From contig CM070598.1 of the NCBI GenBank assembly GCA_036346395.1, forward strand, positions 4,013,517 to 4,077,516: a stretch of 64,000 bases of DNA, read 5' to 3'. The first letter of the stretch is position 1; every line of letters starts with the position of its first letter. This DNA comes from Hsuehochloa calcarea (lineage: Eukaryota > Streptophyta > Magnoliopsida > Poales > Poaceae). The notes below the pieces were generated by a model that made no database searches, was not told the DNA's origin, and saw only the letters and a list, made by a program, of their open reading frames with translations. A program made the position numbers and the translations under genes. Positions 47,556 to 59,065 of this stretch are shown piece after piece.

Positions 47556-47928
47556 AAACACACTTTGTTGGAATTTAGTAGTACTGCCATGGAGTCGTTC
47601 GTTGATTAATTCTAACCTCCAGTCGTTCATTGACCTGTGGCGTTGCTTGACAGGATCAACAACTAGGGGAAAACAGCAGCCTCAGTTCAGACTTCAGAGT
47701 TCACTTTTCAAAGAAAAGACTTCGAATTCAGAACTTCACCTTTCAGATTCTGCAGTAGTTAATTGCTAGTAAGATGAGTGTTGCTGTTGCTGAAATTGCT
47801 GCTTCTAGTCCATCTCAAAGGTCTTTGTGTCTTGTGTGTGTGATTTGGGCTCTACCTTAATCCTAAGCACATGCATAAATCCCATACCATTGTTTTTCTT
47901 TTCTAAAGAGGATCCACTGCACTGAAAC

Positions 47929-48080
47929 TGACGGCAAGTTGGTCGCATGCATATTCCTCTTCCAGAAGTGACATGCAGGCACTGAAACTTCCTCCATTTT
48001 CCTGCTCTGACGGCAAGTTGGTCGCATGCATATTCCTCTTCCAGAAGAAACATGCAGGCATATATATATATATATCAACA
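47929..48080. repeat. 78-bp spaced direct repeat and AT microsatellite
   Basis: A segment starting CTGACGGCAAGTTGGTCGCA and ending TTCCAGAAG is repeated at about 47,929 and 48,007. A TATATATATATAT run follows at about 48,060-48,075. Confidence 0.85.
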
Positions 48081-48418
48081 TGCTTTGCTGCCCTGCATTT
48101 GAAGTTTCTAGAGACGAGATGTCAAGAACGAGGCGGGTCGGTCAGGTATAGAAGCTGTCGAGGTGCGTCAAATGGCCAAATGGGTCATGAACACACGGTG
48201 GGATGAATCCGCCATCTGTTTGGTCTAGAAGGCCAGTTTGCTCCAGAAGAGAGCCCACGCGAGTCAAGTCTCTGAACAAACAGAGCAATGCCACTCGACA
48301 GTTGATGTGCCATCAGCAGCGGACAAATCAACGAGTCAGGATGAACGTAGGACGTGTTGTGATCAGCCCGTGTTTGCCCGCAGAAATATACACATACCGG
48401 CAGTCCGCTAAGTATTTG

Positions 48419-51400
48419 TGTTAATATCGTTGGGATATGTTTCAGATCTTAAGATAATATGATAATTGATAATGGTGTTAAAGGTTTGTTGTTTTGCGTG
48501 TTTTCAACGAAGAAATAGTGTTGTCAGGCTTCAGTCGTTCCGACTGGCCACAGTGGCGATCCGATCGACCAACTTCAGAAATGATATTTTGAGCTGGGCC
48601 AAAAATAGAGGGTGTATGCAAGAGAGGGGTTTCTATTGCACTTGGTCCCATAATTTTTGGAGTCTCCATTCAAAAGCTCTATTGGTTTGAAAATTTCAGT
48701 AAGTTTCAGTTTTCCAGAGAAGAAATTCGGCTAAGTCCCAACTGGCGGTCTGACCGGCCAATAGGTGGCGGTCGAGGCCGCCAGAAGGGCGGTCGACCGC
48801 CTGCGATCGACCGATTTTCACTTTGATCGTCGGCCTTCGCAGCGGCGATGTTCGGTTGTTAGATTAAAGTCATGAGTTTCAGTGCATATGTTTTGCATGA
48901 TGCATGTTTTGACTAACATGGATCAAGTTGTGAAGAACTTATTCCCAGATTTAGTTTACTTGTCTATTGTTGTGCAGATTGTTTGGTGGTCAACGACGGT
49001 CAACGGCGAGGATGATCGGGACTAGGCTTAGAGAGCTGAGGTCCAAAACGATCGATGATGCCGGATGAGGTCAATGAACTCAAGCGTGGTGCAAGATGGA
49101 CAAGGGTGACCTATTGGCTAATCCGAGGCGCAAGATGGCGCTAGGTGTAGCTAATTAGGTCAAGAAGTGTTAAAGACGGCGTATTAAAATACGTGTGTAT
49201 ATATCCCGTTTATTTTGGGCCTTAACGGGAGCCCAATTGAGTCAAACTTCTAGAAGGTCCAAGCTCCCACTATAAATAGACGAGGGTGGTGGCTGCACCC
49301 CCTCGCTCTTTGGTCTTCGTCTCTTTTTATCTTAGAAACCCTAATTTGCTTAAGGTGAGCTTTTGTGGAGGCTAGGGTTCTTGATAGTTTGATGTGATTT
49401 TCGTGCTCTTGGATTGAGTATTGTCCTCCATTGATGGAGTGGCTGTAAGCCCATATCATATCAAATCAATCAAAGGAAAGATTAATCAATATTTTGTCTC
49501 ATTGTGTTCTTTCTCTATATTTGATGATTTTGAGTCTTTCTTTGATCCGCGAGTTTTTGATTGAATTCTTCACATGATCTAGCTTGCTGTGACATGTGGG
49601 AACCTATCTAGGATCATCTTTATCATCAATCACCCAGGAGCAAGATTTTGGATGAAGTTTTCATTTTGACTCGATTTTGAACCCTTCTCGTCTCAAACGG
49701 AAAATGATCGTTATTTTTCCAAGAATTGTCACAATCTTCGATTGGAATAGGTTCCTGATATCATAGAGAAGGTGTGTTCCAAGTTTCATCAAGTTTGGAG
49801 TTGTAGATCAAAAGTTTCATCTATTTGTAACTTCGTCATCGGGTTGTTTTGATCTGTTCTTCAGGCCGGCGGTCAGACCGCCCAAGTGTAAGATCGAGGT
49901 GGCCGACTAGAGGGGGGTGAATAGGCGGTTTTAAAAATCTCTCGCGCTAAACCAATATATAAATGCGGAAGCTAATATCGAATTGGTTTTGCACAATTAA
50001 AACCTAAAACAACTAGGCTCAACTAAGTGCACCGGCAATATGAACACAATACAATATGAGCAATTAAAGCAAGAATGTAAATAGCTCAAAGTAAAGCACA
50101 AGTAAAAACAAGATGACACGATTATGTTTTACCGTGGTGTTCGGAGACTTGCCGGTCTCCCCTAATCCACGTTGAGGTAAGCCCAACCCGCGTTGGACCG
50201 GCTCCTCAAATGAGCACACACCTCCGAGGTAAGTCCAACACTTGGACCGGTTCCAAACCAACCAACACTCGCTCAATCAGGTTGCTCTTCCTCCACTCCG
50301 GAGATGGCGAGCACCAAACCACTCACAACCGTCGGGCCTTCTCACAAGCTTCTTGAGAAGGTCACCGAGCACGACGCCCACGCCGCCTAGGTGTCGGCAA
50401 ACACCAAGAGAAACAAGTCTCAACGATCACTTGAACTAATCAAGTGTCAACGCCAAGTGGATACTCAATCCACTACCTAAGGCAACACATGCACTTAGGG
50501 TTTACTCTCAACACTCACTAAGTGCAACACATGCACAAAAGAGATGAGAGGCTTGCTCTTAGCTCAATAGAATGAATATGGGCACCAAAGAACCTCTCCC
50601 AACCGCCAAGGTGGCTATATATAGCCCACACACAAAACTAGCCGTTGGAGGCAAAGTTGCGAAAAATCAGAAAATCGGAAGTTCCGCTGCAAAAATCGGA
50701 ACTTCCGCTTTCTCTGTTCATGGGCGTGCGGGTGCATAACGGCTCAAAAATAGCCGTTAAAACTTTTGGTGCGGAAGTTCCGCAAGATACAAAATCGGAA
50801 CTTCCGCAGCCCAATTTCAGCACGTATTTATACTGGTAAAAATGTCATAACTTTTGACTCCGATGTCGAATTGAGTGATCTCGGACTCTATGGAAAGCTT
50901 ATTCAGAGGGCTACACAACCCACCTATTTGATTGATCTCAAACACATTTGATCAAATCAAAAGCACAACTCCAAAGAGCCACTATCATGATCTAAGTCCA
51001 AATAAATAGCAATAAGCAATCTTAGACCATGCCAAGGAATATGCATGAATCCCAACAATTTGCAAAACACATTTGCAAACTTAGATCATGCCACAAGGTG
51101 TAGGTACATGGACTTCAACCATTTGCAAAACACATTCGCAAAAGTATAGTCACATGCTACAAGGATTAACTGCATAAGCCTCAACTATTTGCAAAACACA
51201 TTCGCAAATAATAGCATCATGCCATGTAGAGCTAGAGCAAGCAAGATTGAGCTATCAACACATGATAAGACTCAAGCTACTAGACAAGACCCCTCTTAAT
51301 AGTACGGCATCCTATACTAGCAATCCGGTCTTCCAACCAAACACCAAGACCGGTAAAAGACTAGGAACACATCCTTAGCCCTAGCTAGTCATACCTTTGC

Positions 51401-52928
51401 CGTGAGCATCTTCTTGAAGCTTGATGACGCACATCTTCACTTCAAGTCCGGGTCATTGTCTTGACATGCATCAACCCATGATGCATCCTTTACTTGACCT
51501 CCATCAACACATGATGGATCTTCTCTTGACTTGACGATTAACTCATGATCATCTCCTTCTTCGAGATCTTGTTATGCATCAACACACGATACATCCTCTT
51601 CTTGAACCTTGACTTGATGACGATCAACTCATGATGTCATCCAAAGTCTTCGTCACCCTAAAACATAGCCTATTCATCCAACTCATGAAAAATATTAGTC
51701 CCACAATGATTAACAATAATTATCAGGATATACATGCAACAAATGCTTCTAAACAAACTATTGTAGAAGGGTGCGGTACTACCGCCAACTATCATGCAGA
51801 GTTCCGATTATCGGAAGTTCCGCTCATTTCATTGCGGAACTACCGCGACTTGCGAAAATGGCTAAGTCCCTAAAAGGGTACTCTGGAAAAATCAAACCGC
51901 GCATTTTTGGACCATCCGATAATCGGAACTTCCGCTTTATCATTGCGGAACTTCCGCACTCGAGAAATCGGCTAAGTCCCAAACCGGATGCTCTCTGAAA
52001 AATCAAGTCACTGAAATCGGATCGTCGATAATCGGAACTTCCGCACGATAACGCCGAACTTCCGACAGTGCATAGAGAGAAAGATTTTGCTTTTAAAATC
52101 AAACCAAAAGACAATGCATGATCCTAAGTTGATCTTTTACCATCTTTGCATTTCCTTTTCATGTCTTCATTCGCACTCGGACTAAGCCTTGAACACATCT
52201 TAGCACACACATTAGTCCCACAACACAATTGCAAATAATTGAATATAAAGCAATATGAGTATATATGAACTACACAAGTTTTATATACTCAAAGGATTTG
52301 TTTCAAAGTAATGATCCTTAATATATGAGGAGAATGGAATATGGATCAATACTTATGAAACCATAAAATATAGAGTGAACTCCCCCTAAATGTGTGCATA
52401 CACAAATGTGTAATAAGAACATATGCACATATTCAAGTTTAACTTATGGTTGAGTTCAACCTATATTTTGGATTCGAGGAATGCAACAATATATAAGATT
52501 AAGATGTCGATTGCATACCTCATTGAATTTCACCTTTATATCCAAATGAGACTACACAAGATATTACTAGATAAAAGAGTTAGTCTCATATTTGGATTTG
52601 TCATTAATCACCAAAACAATCCATTAACTCATAATGGCGGGTCTAGATCTTTCACCAAGGCCACCGGTTAGACCACCAGGTCATCGGTCAGACCGCCATT
52701 GACCCAGCGGTCCGACCGCCAGTGCATTGAATTACTTTAGTCTTTGTTGATTTTGTCGTATTACTTAGGAGTTTAAATTGGATTCAATATTAGTCTTCCG
52801 TTGTACTGATATATTGATCTTCATAGCTTCCATAGCTACTGGAGTAAAATATTATTAAATCAATTATTTGTGAAAAAGTGAGCGTGCTCCTATTCAACAC
52901 CCCCTCTAGTCGCTTTTTCGGTCCAACA
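48419..52928 (+). mobile_element. Solo LTR B (sister of LTR A), carrying a nested element
   Basis: It starts TGTTAATATCG and ends GGTCCAACA, and is alignable to LTR A at both ends. The 5-bp flanks are ATTTG (48414-48418) and ATTTA (52929-52933), a target duplication with one change. Without the nested insertion it is about 1.74 kb, close to the 1.82 kb of LTR A. It has TATAAATAG at 49271-49279 and GGTCAGACCGCC-type palindromes at 48,750-48,815, 49,866-49,883 and 52,660-52,725. Confidence 0.8.
49887..52654 (-). mobile_element. Nested LTR element, 2,768 bp, TSD CCAAG
   Basis: It starts TGTAAGATC and ends GATCTTTCA (nearly perfect terminal inverted repeats). It is flanked by CCAAG at 49882-49886 and 52655-52659. 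It lies in reverse inside LTR B. Its low end (GACTAGAGGGGGGTGAATAG) is the reverse complement of the CACCTCCCCTCTAGTC type end of LTRs A and B, so it belongs to a related superfamily. It carries two clusters of GGAAGTTCC/GGAACTTCC palindromes (50,668-50,810 and 51,795-52,060). No protein domain is present, so it is a solo LTR or a non-autonomous unit. Confidence 0.8.
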
Positions 52929-52933
52929 ATTTA

Positions 52934-54668
52934 TGTGGGACATGTGGCATCTGTCAGCTTATATAACAAAAATAAATAATGATTGCAACGGTTGAGATCA
53001 TGTATCAACAAAGTTGTAACACTAATATGTACTACGACTTTGAAAATTCCCAAAAAAAATATGAAAAATCAAAAGAACCCAAACAAAGACATTGATAGTC
53101 AGAAAACTATTTTTGAAGTACTTATTGTTTGCATCAATGTTCTGACATGACTAAGTATTACATATGCTTCTTTAAACAAAAAAAAAAAGTATTACATAAG
53201 CACTTGTAGTGCTTCATTGCAATCAATCACCTCAGTTTGTCACCAAAGTATTCTTTTAAAGAAGTTTGTCACCTATGTAACAAAAATAACTTCCTCAAAT
53301 GGTCCTCCTCCTTATTCACCCATGCCATGCTGGAACATCAATGAAAAGTAGTCAGACCTTGTTTGTTACTGTTAGGATAGTTGCGAAATGCAAATAAACC
53401 ATACATAATATTCATTATGATAAATTTTGTGTTATCACCCTAAAACATCAGAAGAAATTGGAGGTAAATGTCACTAGCAGATCATATTTCAGGCCAATAT
53501 CCATGCATGAGGTGGCAATACATTAAAAGCGCGTTCAGGTCCAGAGAGGTTTAGTATTTACAACGAAACTTTATAAACCTGGCAATTAACATAACCTTAC
53601 TCATGCAAAACTGACTTGTAACTTTCGACAAACTATTACACTTTGTCCATTTAGGCTCCTTACAAGAGTAATCAAATGAGATTGTGTATCAAAATTCAAC
53701 ATTCTGTAATGACTGATAAAAAAGATAACCATATTATCTAACAAAAGATGCCACTTTCTCGGTTACGTAGATTCTTCCAAGCTTTGAAATTTCTATACAT
53801 CTTACAATATAACTAAAAATTTGTACTTGAGCTCAAGAATCAAATGTAATTTTGGTGAAGTAAAGAATCTTACTGAAAAAGATAGTAGTAGCAGATTTCT
53901 GCATGCACCTCCTCAAGCCGAAAGAAGTAGTAGCAGGTTTGGCAAACAATACTTATAATAAATTCCAGATGGCTTCCTGGATGGCGCAAGAGTTTCAAAT
54001 TTCTTCTCTAGTTTCTTCCTCCTCTCATCCTTCCTGTTCCTGGATCTGCATGTGGCAACAACAATCAGAAGAAAAAACTAACAAATTGCTTCCTAGATGG
54101 CACAAGAGGAAGGGAGAGGAGACACACTTCTTGGATAGCCACAGCACTTCGCGGACATCGTCGCCGTCCGAATGTTGTTGCTCATTTTCGACAGCCAATA
54201 GCTACGGTTCTTATCTGCCACCTGCAGAGAGTCCAACCCGCTTCTCTGCGAGGTCCATCGCAACCTCGCCATTATCCATGCCTTGTCACATCAACCAACG
54301 AATCGGGCGCTTGGAGGTGGTGAATCAGGCGAGACTCGACGGTGCCTCTGCCGGTGGCGACCATGGGAAGCGGAGCACCAGTTGAGGAGGAGGTGGAGCA
54401 AATGAGGAGTTGGATCGAGTGACAGGATGGGGAAACCTAATGGCGCAGCAGAGGAGGCGTCGCTCGATTTGTCGCTGTGTGGCACTGCAAGTTGAGATGA
54501 TGCAGTCGATGCTGAGGGCTTTAGTGGGCTACGTGCACCCTCGCCGCGGCGCCCTGCGGATTCATCGCCCAGTGTGCTGTCGCAGTGCTACTCCGTGTGC
54601 GTTGCATCGCGAGTCGAAGGCTCGAAGCGGTATATAGGGATGGGGATGGGAGTTTTTGACTTATATGG
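52934..54668. other. Intergenic DNA, no gene supported
   Basis: A/T-rich sequence up to 53,900 gives way to G/C-richer sequence. Plus-strand open frames at 53,903-54,385 and 54,410-54,637 lack recognisable domains. The short phrase AGATGGC(TT/AC) is repeated near 53,966 and 54,095. It may hold a decayed gene end, but nothing is identifiable. Confidence 0.4.
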
Positions 54669-54959
54669 CACTATTGTTGGGCCTAATAACAAATGCTAAA
54701 AATAGTACAACAGAACTATCGACGGCTGATATCCAGAGAGACGGACTTCCCCTTGTGCGTCACGTGTGAAGTTCGGTTCCCTAGGGGCCGGACCTAGCGC
54801 CACATGTGAAGTATGGTCCCTAGGGGCCAGACCTAACTCCTCCGTGCCCCTGGGGCGAAATCTACCTTGTACGTGCCGGGCACGATGCAGCTGAAGTCAG
54901 TGCCCCTAGGGAACGGTATTGACATGTCGTGCCTAAGGGCCAGACACCCCCAACACCAA

Positions 54960-55085
54960 AATTAGGTGTTTTATGATTTGATGTGAGCCTCTCAGGTGTT
55001 TTATGATTTCATGTGAACCTCTCGGTGTTTTATGATTTTACCTGAACCTCAGGTGTTTTATGATTTTATGTGAATCTCGGGCGTT
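54960..55085 (+). repeat. GGTGTTTTATGATTT tandem repeat in the CACTA element
   Basis: Four copies of a unit of about 33-38 bp (GGTGTTTTATGATTT, ATGTGAA(C/T)CTC) lie side by side just inside the left sub-terminal region. Confidence 0.8.
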
Positions 55086-55109
55086 ACAGTCGTCTCTAAA
55101 ATCGATGTA

Positions 55110-55780
55110 CTCCAACAATACACACATAGTAATGACTAAATTAATGACGACTAATTTCCTACGACTAAATTAATTTTGACTAATTCACTATGATTAAATT
55201 AATTATGATTAATTAACTAAGACTAACTTAATTACGAATAAATAATAATGAAAGAATTAATTACAACTAATTAACTATGACTTAATAGTAATTACTAAAT
55301 TTAATTACAACTAATTAACTATAACTTAATAGTAATTACTAAATTAACTACGAGTAAATAACTATGTCTAATAAATTAGGACTTAATTAATTGTGACTAT
55401 TTAATTACGGTCGATTAATAAAGGCTAAATTGATTACAACTAAATAGTAATAACTAAATTAATTTTGACTAATTAACTATGACTAAATTTATTACAACTA
55501 ATTAACTATGACTAAATTAATTAGGACTTAATTAAATTTGACTGATTAATTAAGACTAATTTAGTTACGAGTAAATAATAATGACTTAATTAATTATGAC
55601 TAATTAACTACGAGTAAATAAATGATGACTTAATAATAATGATTAAATTAATTATGAGTAAATAACTATGAGTAATTAATTAGGACTTAATTAATTACAA
55701 CTAAATAACTAAGACTAAATAATATGGACTAAATTAATCATGACTAATTAACTATGGAATAAATTAATTTAGTACTAATT
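55110..55780. repeat. Degenerate GACTAATTAA array
   Basis: Roughly 40 variants of (T/G)ACTAA(A)TTAATTA and ACTATGACTAA follow each other at about 12-18 base spacing. No open frame of note. It makes up the core of the CACTA element. Confidence 0.75.
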
Positions 55781-56640
55781 ACACAGCTAATAAAGACAAT
55801 GCATATGAGAAAAAAGTATTTGGTCCTAATGTCAAACTTTCTATGGTATTACTACCGCTAATTAGGGCTCTAAACACTCCTTAATCGGCGGTGAAATCGG
55901 AACTCGCTCGCTCGCTCTATTCTCTTTCTCTACGTTGAGCGCGAATGAGAATGAGAGCGGTAGCGAGAGCAATCCGAATTTTATATCCACGCAAGCCAGA
56001 AATTTTGAATGGCCGCGAAGCGACGGGGGAAGGGGGATCGGATTCCCTCCTGCACGGGGCTTTTTTCATGCATGGATGTGATGGGACGCGTGGACATGAT
56101 GGGATGAAGGGAATCAATTGATTCCCTCCCACGCGGGCATGCGAGGGGTGTAGGGTCATGGCGCAGCAACAGGCGGCACATTCCCTCCCACGCGGGATGC
56201 TTTGCATGCACGTATAAATTAAAAAGGTGAAGCGAGACTGTGCCCCAGAGCAACAAAGACAACAACACTATGCCTTGGGAGCACAGACGAGCTAGATCCG
56301 GCCCCTAGGGGCATATACTTTCTACGTGGTGGGCGGAGGTGCCGTCCACCCCCTGATGAATGGACGAGAGGAGTTCAGCCCCCTAGGGCACAGTGGAGGT
56401 GAAGTCCAGCCCTTGGGGACTGGACTTCACACGTGGTGCTAGGTCCGACCCCTAGGGGACCAGATTTCACATGTGGCACACGAGGGGAAGTCCACCCCTC
56501 TAGGGCACAATGGAGGTGGAGTCCAGCCCTCTAGGGATCGGACTTGGCTACATATCGACCATCGGCAGCTTTATGGTGCTATTTTTGGCATTACGACCGT
56601 GAGAGTGCCAAATTTGTTATTACGTGTGGCAATAGTGTGG

Positions 56641-57420
56641 CCTATGCGGGCTGTGTGGACCGTCACTTAAATCCACTTAAAAATAGAAGCTAGCCCTCAG
56701 GATTCCACTTACTGTTTTTTGTTGCCCGCATCCACTTGCACCCCTACAATCAAGCACTTGTATATATGTTTGGCTAGCTACACAAAAGGAAACTACATAT
56801 CTATTAACTAAAATTGAGCTCTACTACAACCAAGTAAATCATACCAGTTAATGATTTTGTTAGAACTGAAGTTTGCCGCAATTTCCTTTTCAAAACCAAT
56901 ATCTCAAGTCTTATTTGACCACCCTTCAGTTAGAACTAAACTTTGTCAATTTTTACCAGAACATGGCAGTATGGCGAGACGACGAGACAATTTTTCCTTC
57001 TAGTGGTAGGATAGCTTAATTCATTTTTGTTGTGATTCCACGAATTGAGACCGGAAAGAGGAGTTTAGGAATGCGAGTAGTTGGAACTTTATCAAGACGT
57101 ACCGGCCCCACTCTTCTTCTTAAAATCAAATATACATTTTTTTTTTGTGTGTTCTCTTTTTTTGCGAGTTGCTGGAACTTTGTTTGCCTCTTTAATCGGT
57201 AGTTCTATCTCCGAATGAACATAAATTCTGAACTTTTTTTAGAGGAAAACCATGAAAATTTTAGTTGAATTTATAACTACATGCCTTCGGACTCTACTAG
57301 ACTAAGTAGACTTGGACATATATGAGGTGTGACTTGTGAGCATAAATTCCATTTAGGAGAGCATAATGCATGTGTAGGATGCTTAGCAGCTTAATAAACT
57401 ACACAACATAGCCATTACTA
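56641..57420. other. Intergenic DNA, nothing identified
   Basis: A/T-rich unique-looking sequence without supported genes. Short open frames only. Confidence 0.5.
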
Positions 57421-57423
57421 CGC

Positions 57424-57650
57424 ACTTACTACTCCCTTCAGTCACAAAAGAAAAATATTTTTTATTTTTCAAAATCAACATTATGTTTTTACCACTAAGT
57501 TCTCTAATTGTATATTAAAAAAAATAGTAAAAATGCAATATTACGAAAGCATTTTTATGATAAATTCACTCGTATCATTTTCATGCATCCAAATCATATG
57601 TTTTAAATTATATCTTTGATCAAAATTAAAAAAGATTGATTGCACGTATT
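57424..57650. mobile_element. Stowaway-like MITE remnant
   Basis: It opens TACTCCCTTCAGTCACAAAA, followed by A/T-rich sequence typical of grass Stowaway-type MITEs. The matching right end was not found, so it is truncated or degenerate. Confidence 0.35.
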
Positions 57651-57759
57651 TTAGTGCATTACCCTTCCATGAGCAAGCATACAGTTTTTTCTCGCCCGAT
57701 GTGTGCGTGCGCGCCATGTGCTGGCGCATGTGATTGATCGACGACACTGCCTACTGTTG

Positions 57760-58570
57760 ATGACGACGTGTCTGATCGCATTACGCAAATACTAGTTGAA
57801 GAAGTTTTAAGGTTGTCGGATGTCGTGTTGTCTGTGTTTCTTTTTCACTCTTGCATATATAATTACTCCCAAAATCCGACATGCTTGGCTGCTAAGTGCC
57901 GATCTGATGAATACATGGAAAGTACTAGGAAATACATTGATAAATACTAGAAAATACTATAACGTTAGATCCGTTTCTAACGGGTTAGGTGGAGACCATC
58001 AAATCCAATTTATCAGACGGCATCAGAAATTCTCACCTCCCCTTCCCCATCAGCGTCTTGTGGTTCCTCTTCAAGTAGTCAACCAAGCACCCACCTCGTT
58101 TCCCCTTCTCTCGCCCTATCGACAATCCACTACCCAATCCACCATCGGGAATGATGGATCTCACCACCCGCAACCATAATATGAACCCTAGCTCCCTCGG
58201 GTTCGATTCCCTCAATTTCATTGGTCAATTTGCACCTAGAGTGGCAAGTGAGCAACGCCTACGAGCGGCAAGCAACTGTGGTGGCCGGTTACGTGCGAGC
58301 TGATGTGTTGGTAAGAAGGCGCGGTTGTTGTCGGCGGTGGGCTAGTGAGTTTCATGGCCATGGGTGAGCACCTCCACAAGTGGGTGCAGCGGCGTCGGAT
58401 ATGGACACATCAAGCAAGCGTGGTGGCAAATATGGGTGAGCGGACACGGCCACGCTCCACGAGTAGGCGTAGCGGCAGCGAGCGCGGCCAACATGGGTGA
58501 GCAAGCGCGAGCACGGCCATGGTGGGCAAGCATGGTGTAATAGCTACCGACGCAACATCGAGCAAGTGTT
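57760..58570. other. Non-coding or decayed stretch with short G/C-rich repeats
   Basis: An inverted phrase CGTTAGATCCGTTTCTAACG lies at about 57,962-57,981. ATGGGTGAGC recurs at about 58,360, 58,432 and 58,494. Open frames show no domain. Confidence 0.35.
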
Positions 58571-58574
58571 CACA

Positions 58575-59065
58575 ATCATGGTGGTCTTCTGAAACTAATA
58601 GAAACTTGCTCAGATTACATGTTGAAATTTGTTGAATCTTCTTAACAAAATTTGTCTGAAACTTATAGAAACTTAAGTTCTAAAATCTAAAAATTGTTAA
58701 AACTTATGCTTGAAACTTTCTTGGAATCTTCTGAAGACTTATACAAATCTGAAACATGTTGAAGCCTTTTGAAACTTAGTTGAAACATCAATCTGAAACT
58801 TTTGACGAAACATAAAACTTGTTGAAACTTTGACCAAATGTGAAACTTTCTGAAATTTCACGTCGGGATTTTTTTTGTTGTTGTTTGATTTTTTATGAAA
58901 CTTGTTAAAACTTCTTGAAACATGTTGAAACTTTTTGTCCAAAACTTATTAAAGTTTTAGTTCCAAAATATGAAACTTGTTGAAACTTAGGCTTGAAACT
59001 TTCTTGGAATCTTCTGGAGACTTCTAGAAATCTGAAACGTGTTGAAACCTAGTTGAAATTTCAAA
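58575..59065. repeat. TTGAAACTTGT short-motif array
   Basis: More than twenty variants of GAAACTT(G/T)TTGAAAC are scattered through about 490 bases, including a larger duplicated phrase (GGCTTGAAACTTTCTTGGAATC type, near 58,705 and 58,990). Confidence 0.7.

Larger units (their letters stand above)
54669..56637. mobile_element. Non-autonomous CACTA (En/Spm) element, 1,969 bp, TSD TGG
   Basis: The left end is CACTATTGTTGGG and the right end CGTGTGGCAATAGTG, which reads CACTATTGCCACACG in reverse. The 3-bp flanks TGG (54666-54668 and 56638-56640) are identical, as required for this superfamily. The terminal 300-350 bases are imperfect inverted repeats. They carry many copies of the palindrome CCCCTAGGGG and variants (left about 54,780-54,925; right about 56,298-56,540), the expected layout of sub-terminal transposase-binding sites. 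The centre holds a GTGTTTTATGATTT repeat and a long A/T-rich array. There is no transposase, so movement would need a helper. Confidence 0.88.
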
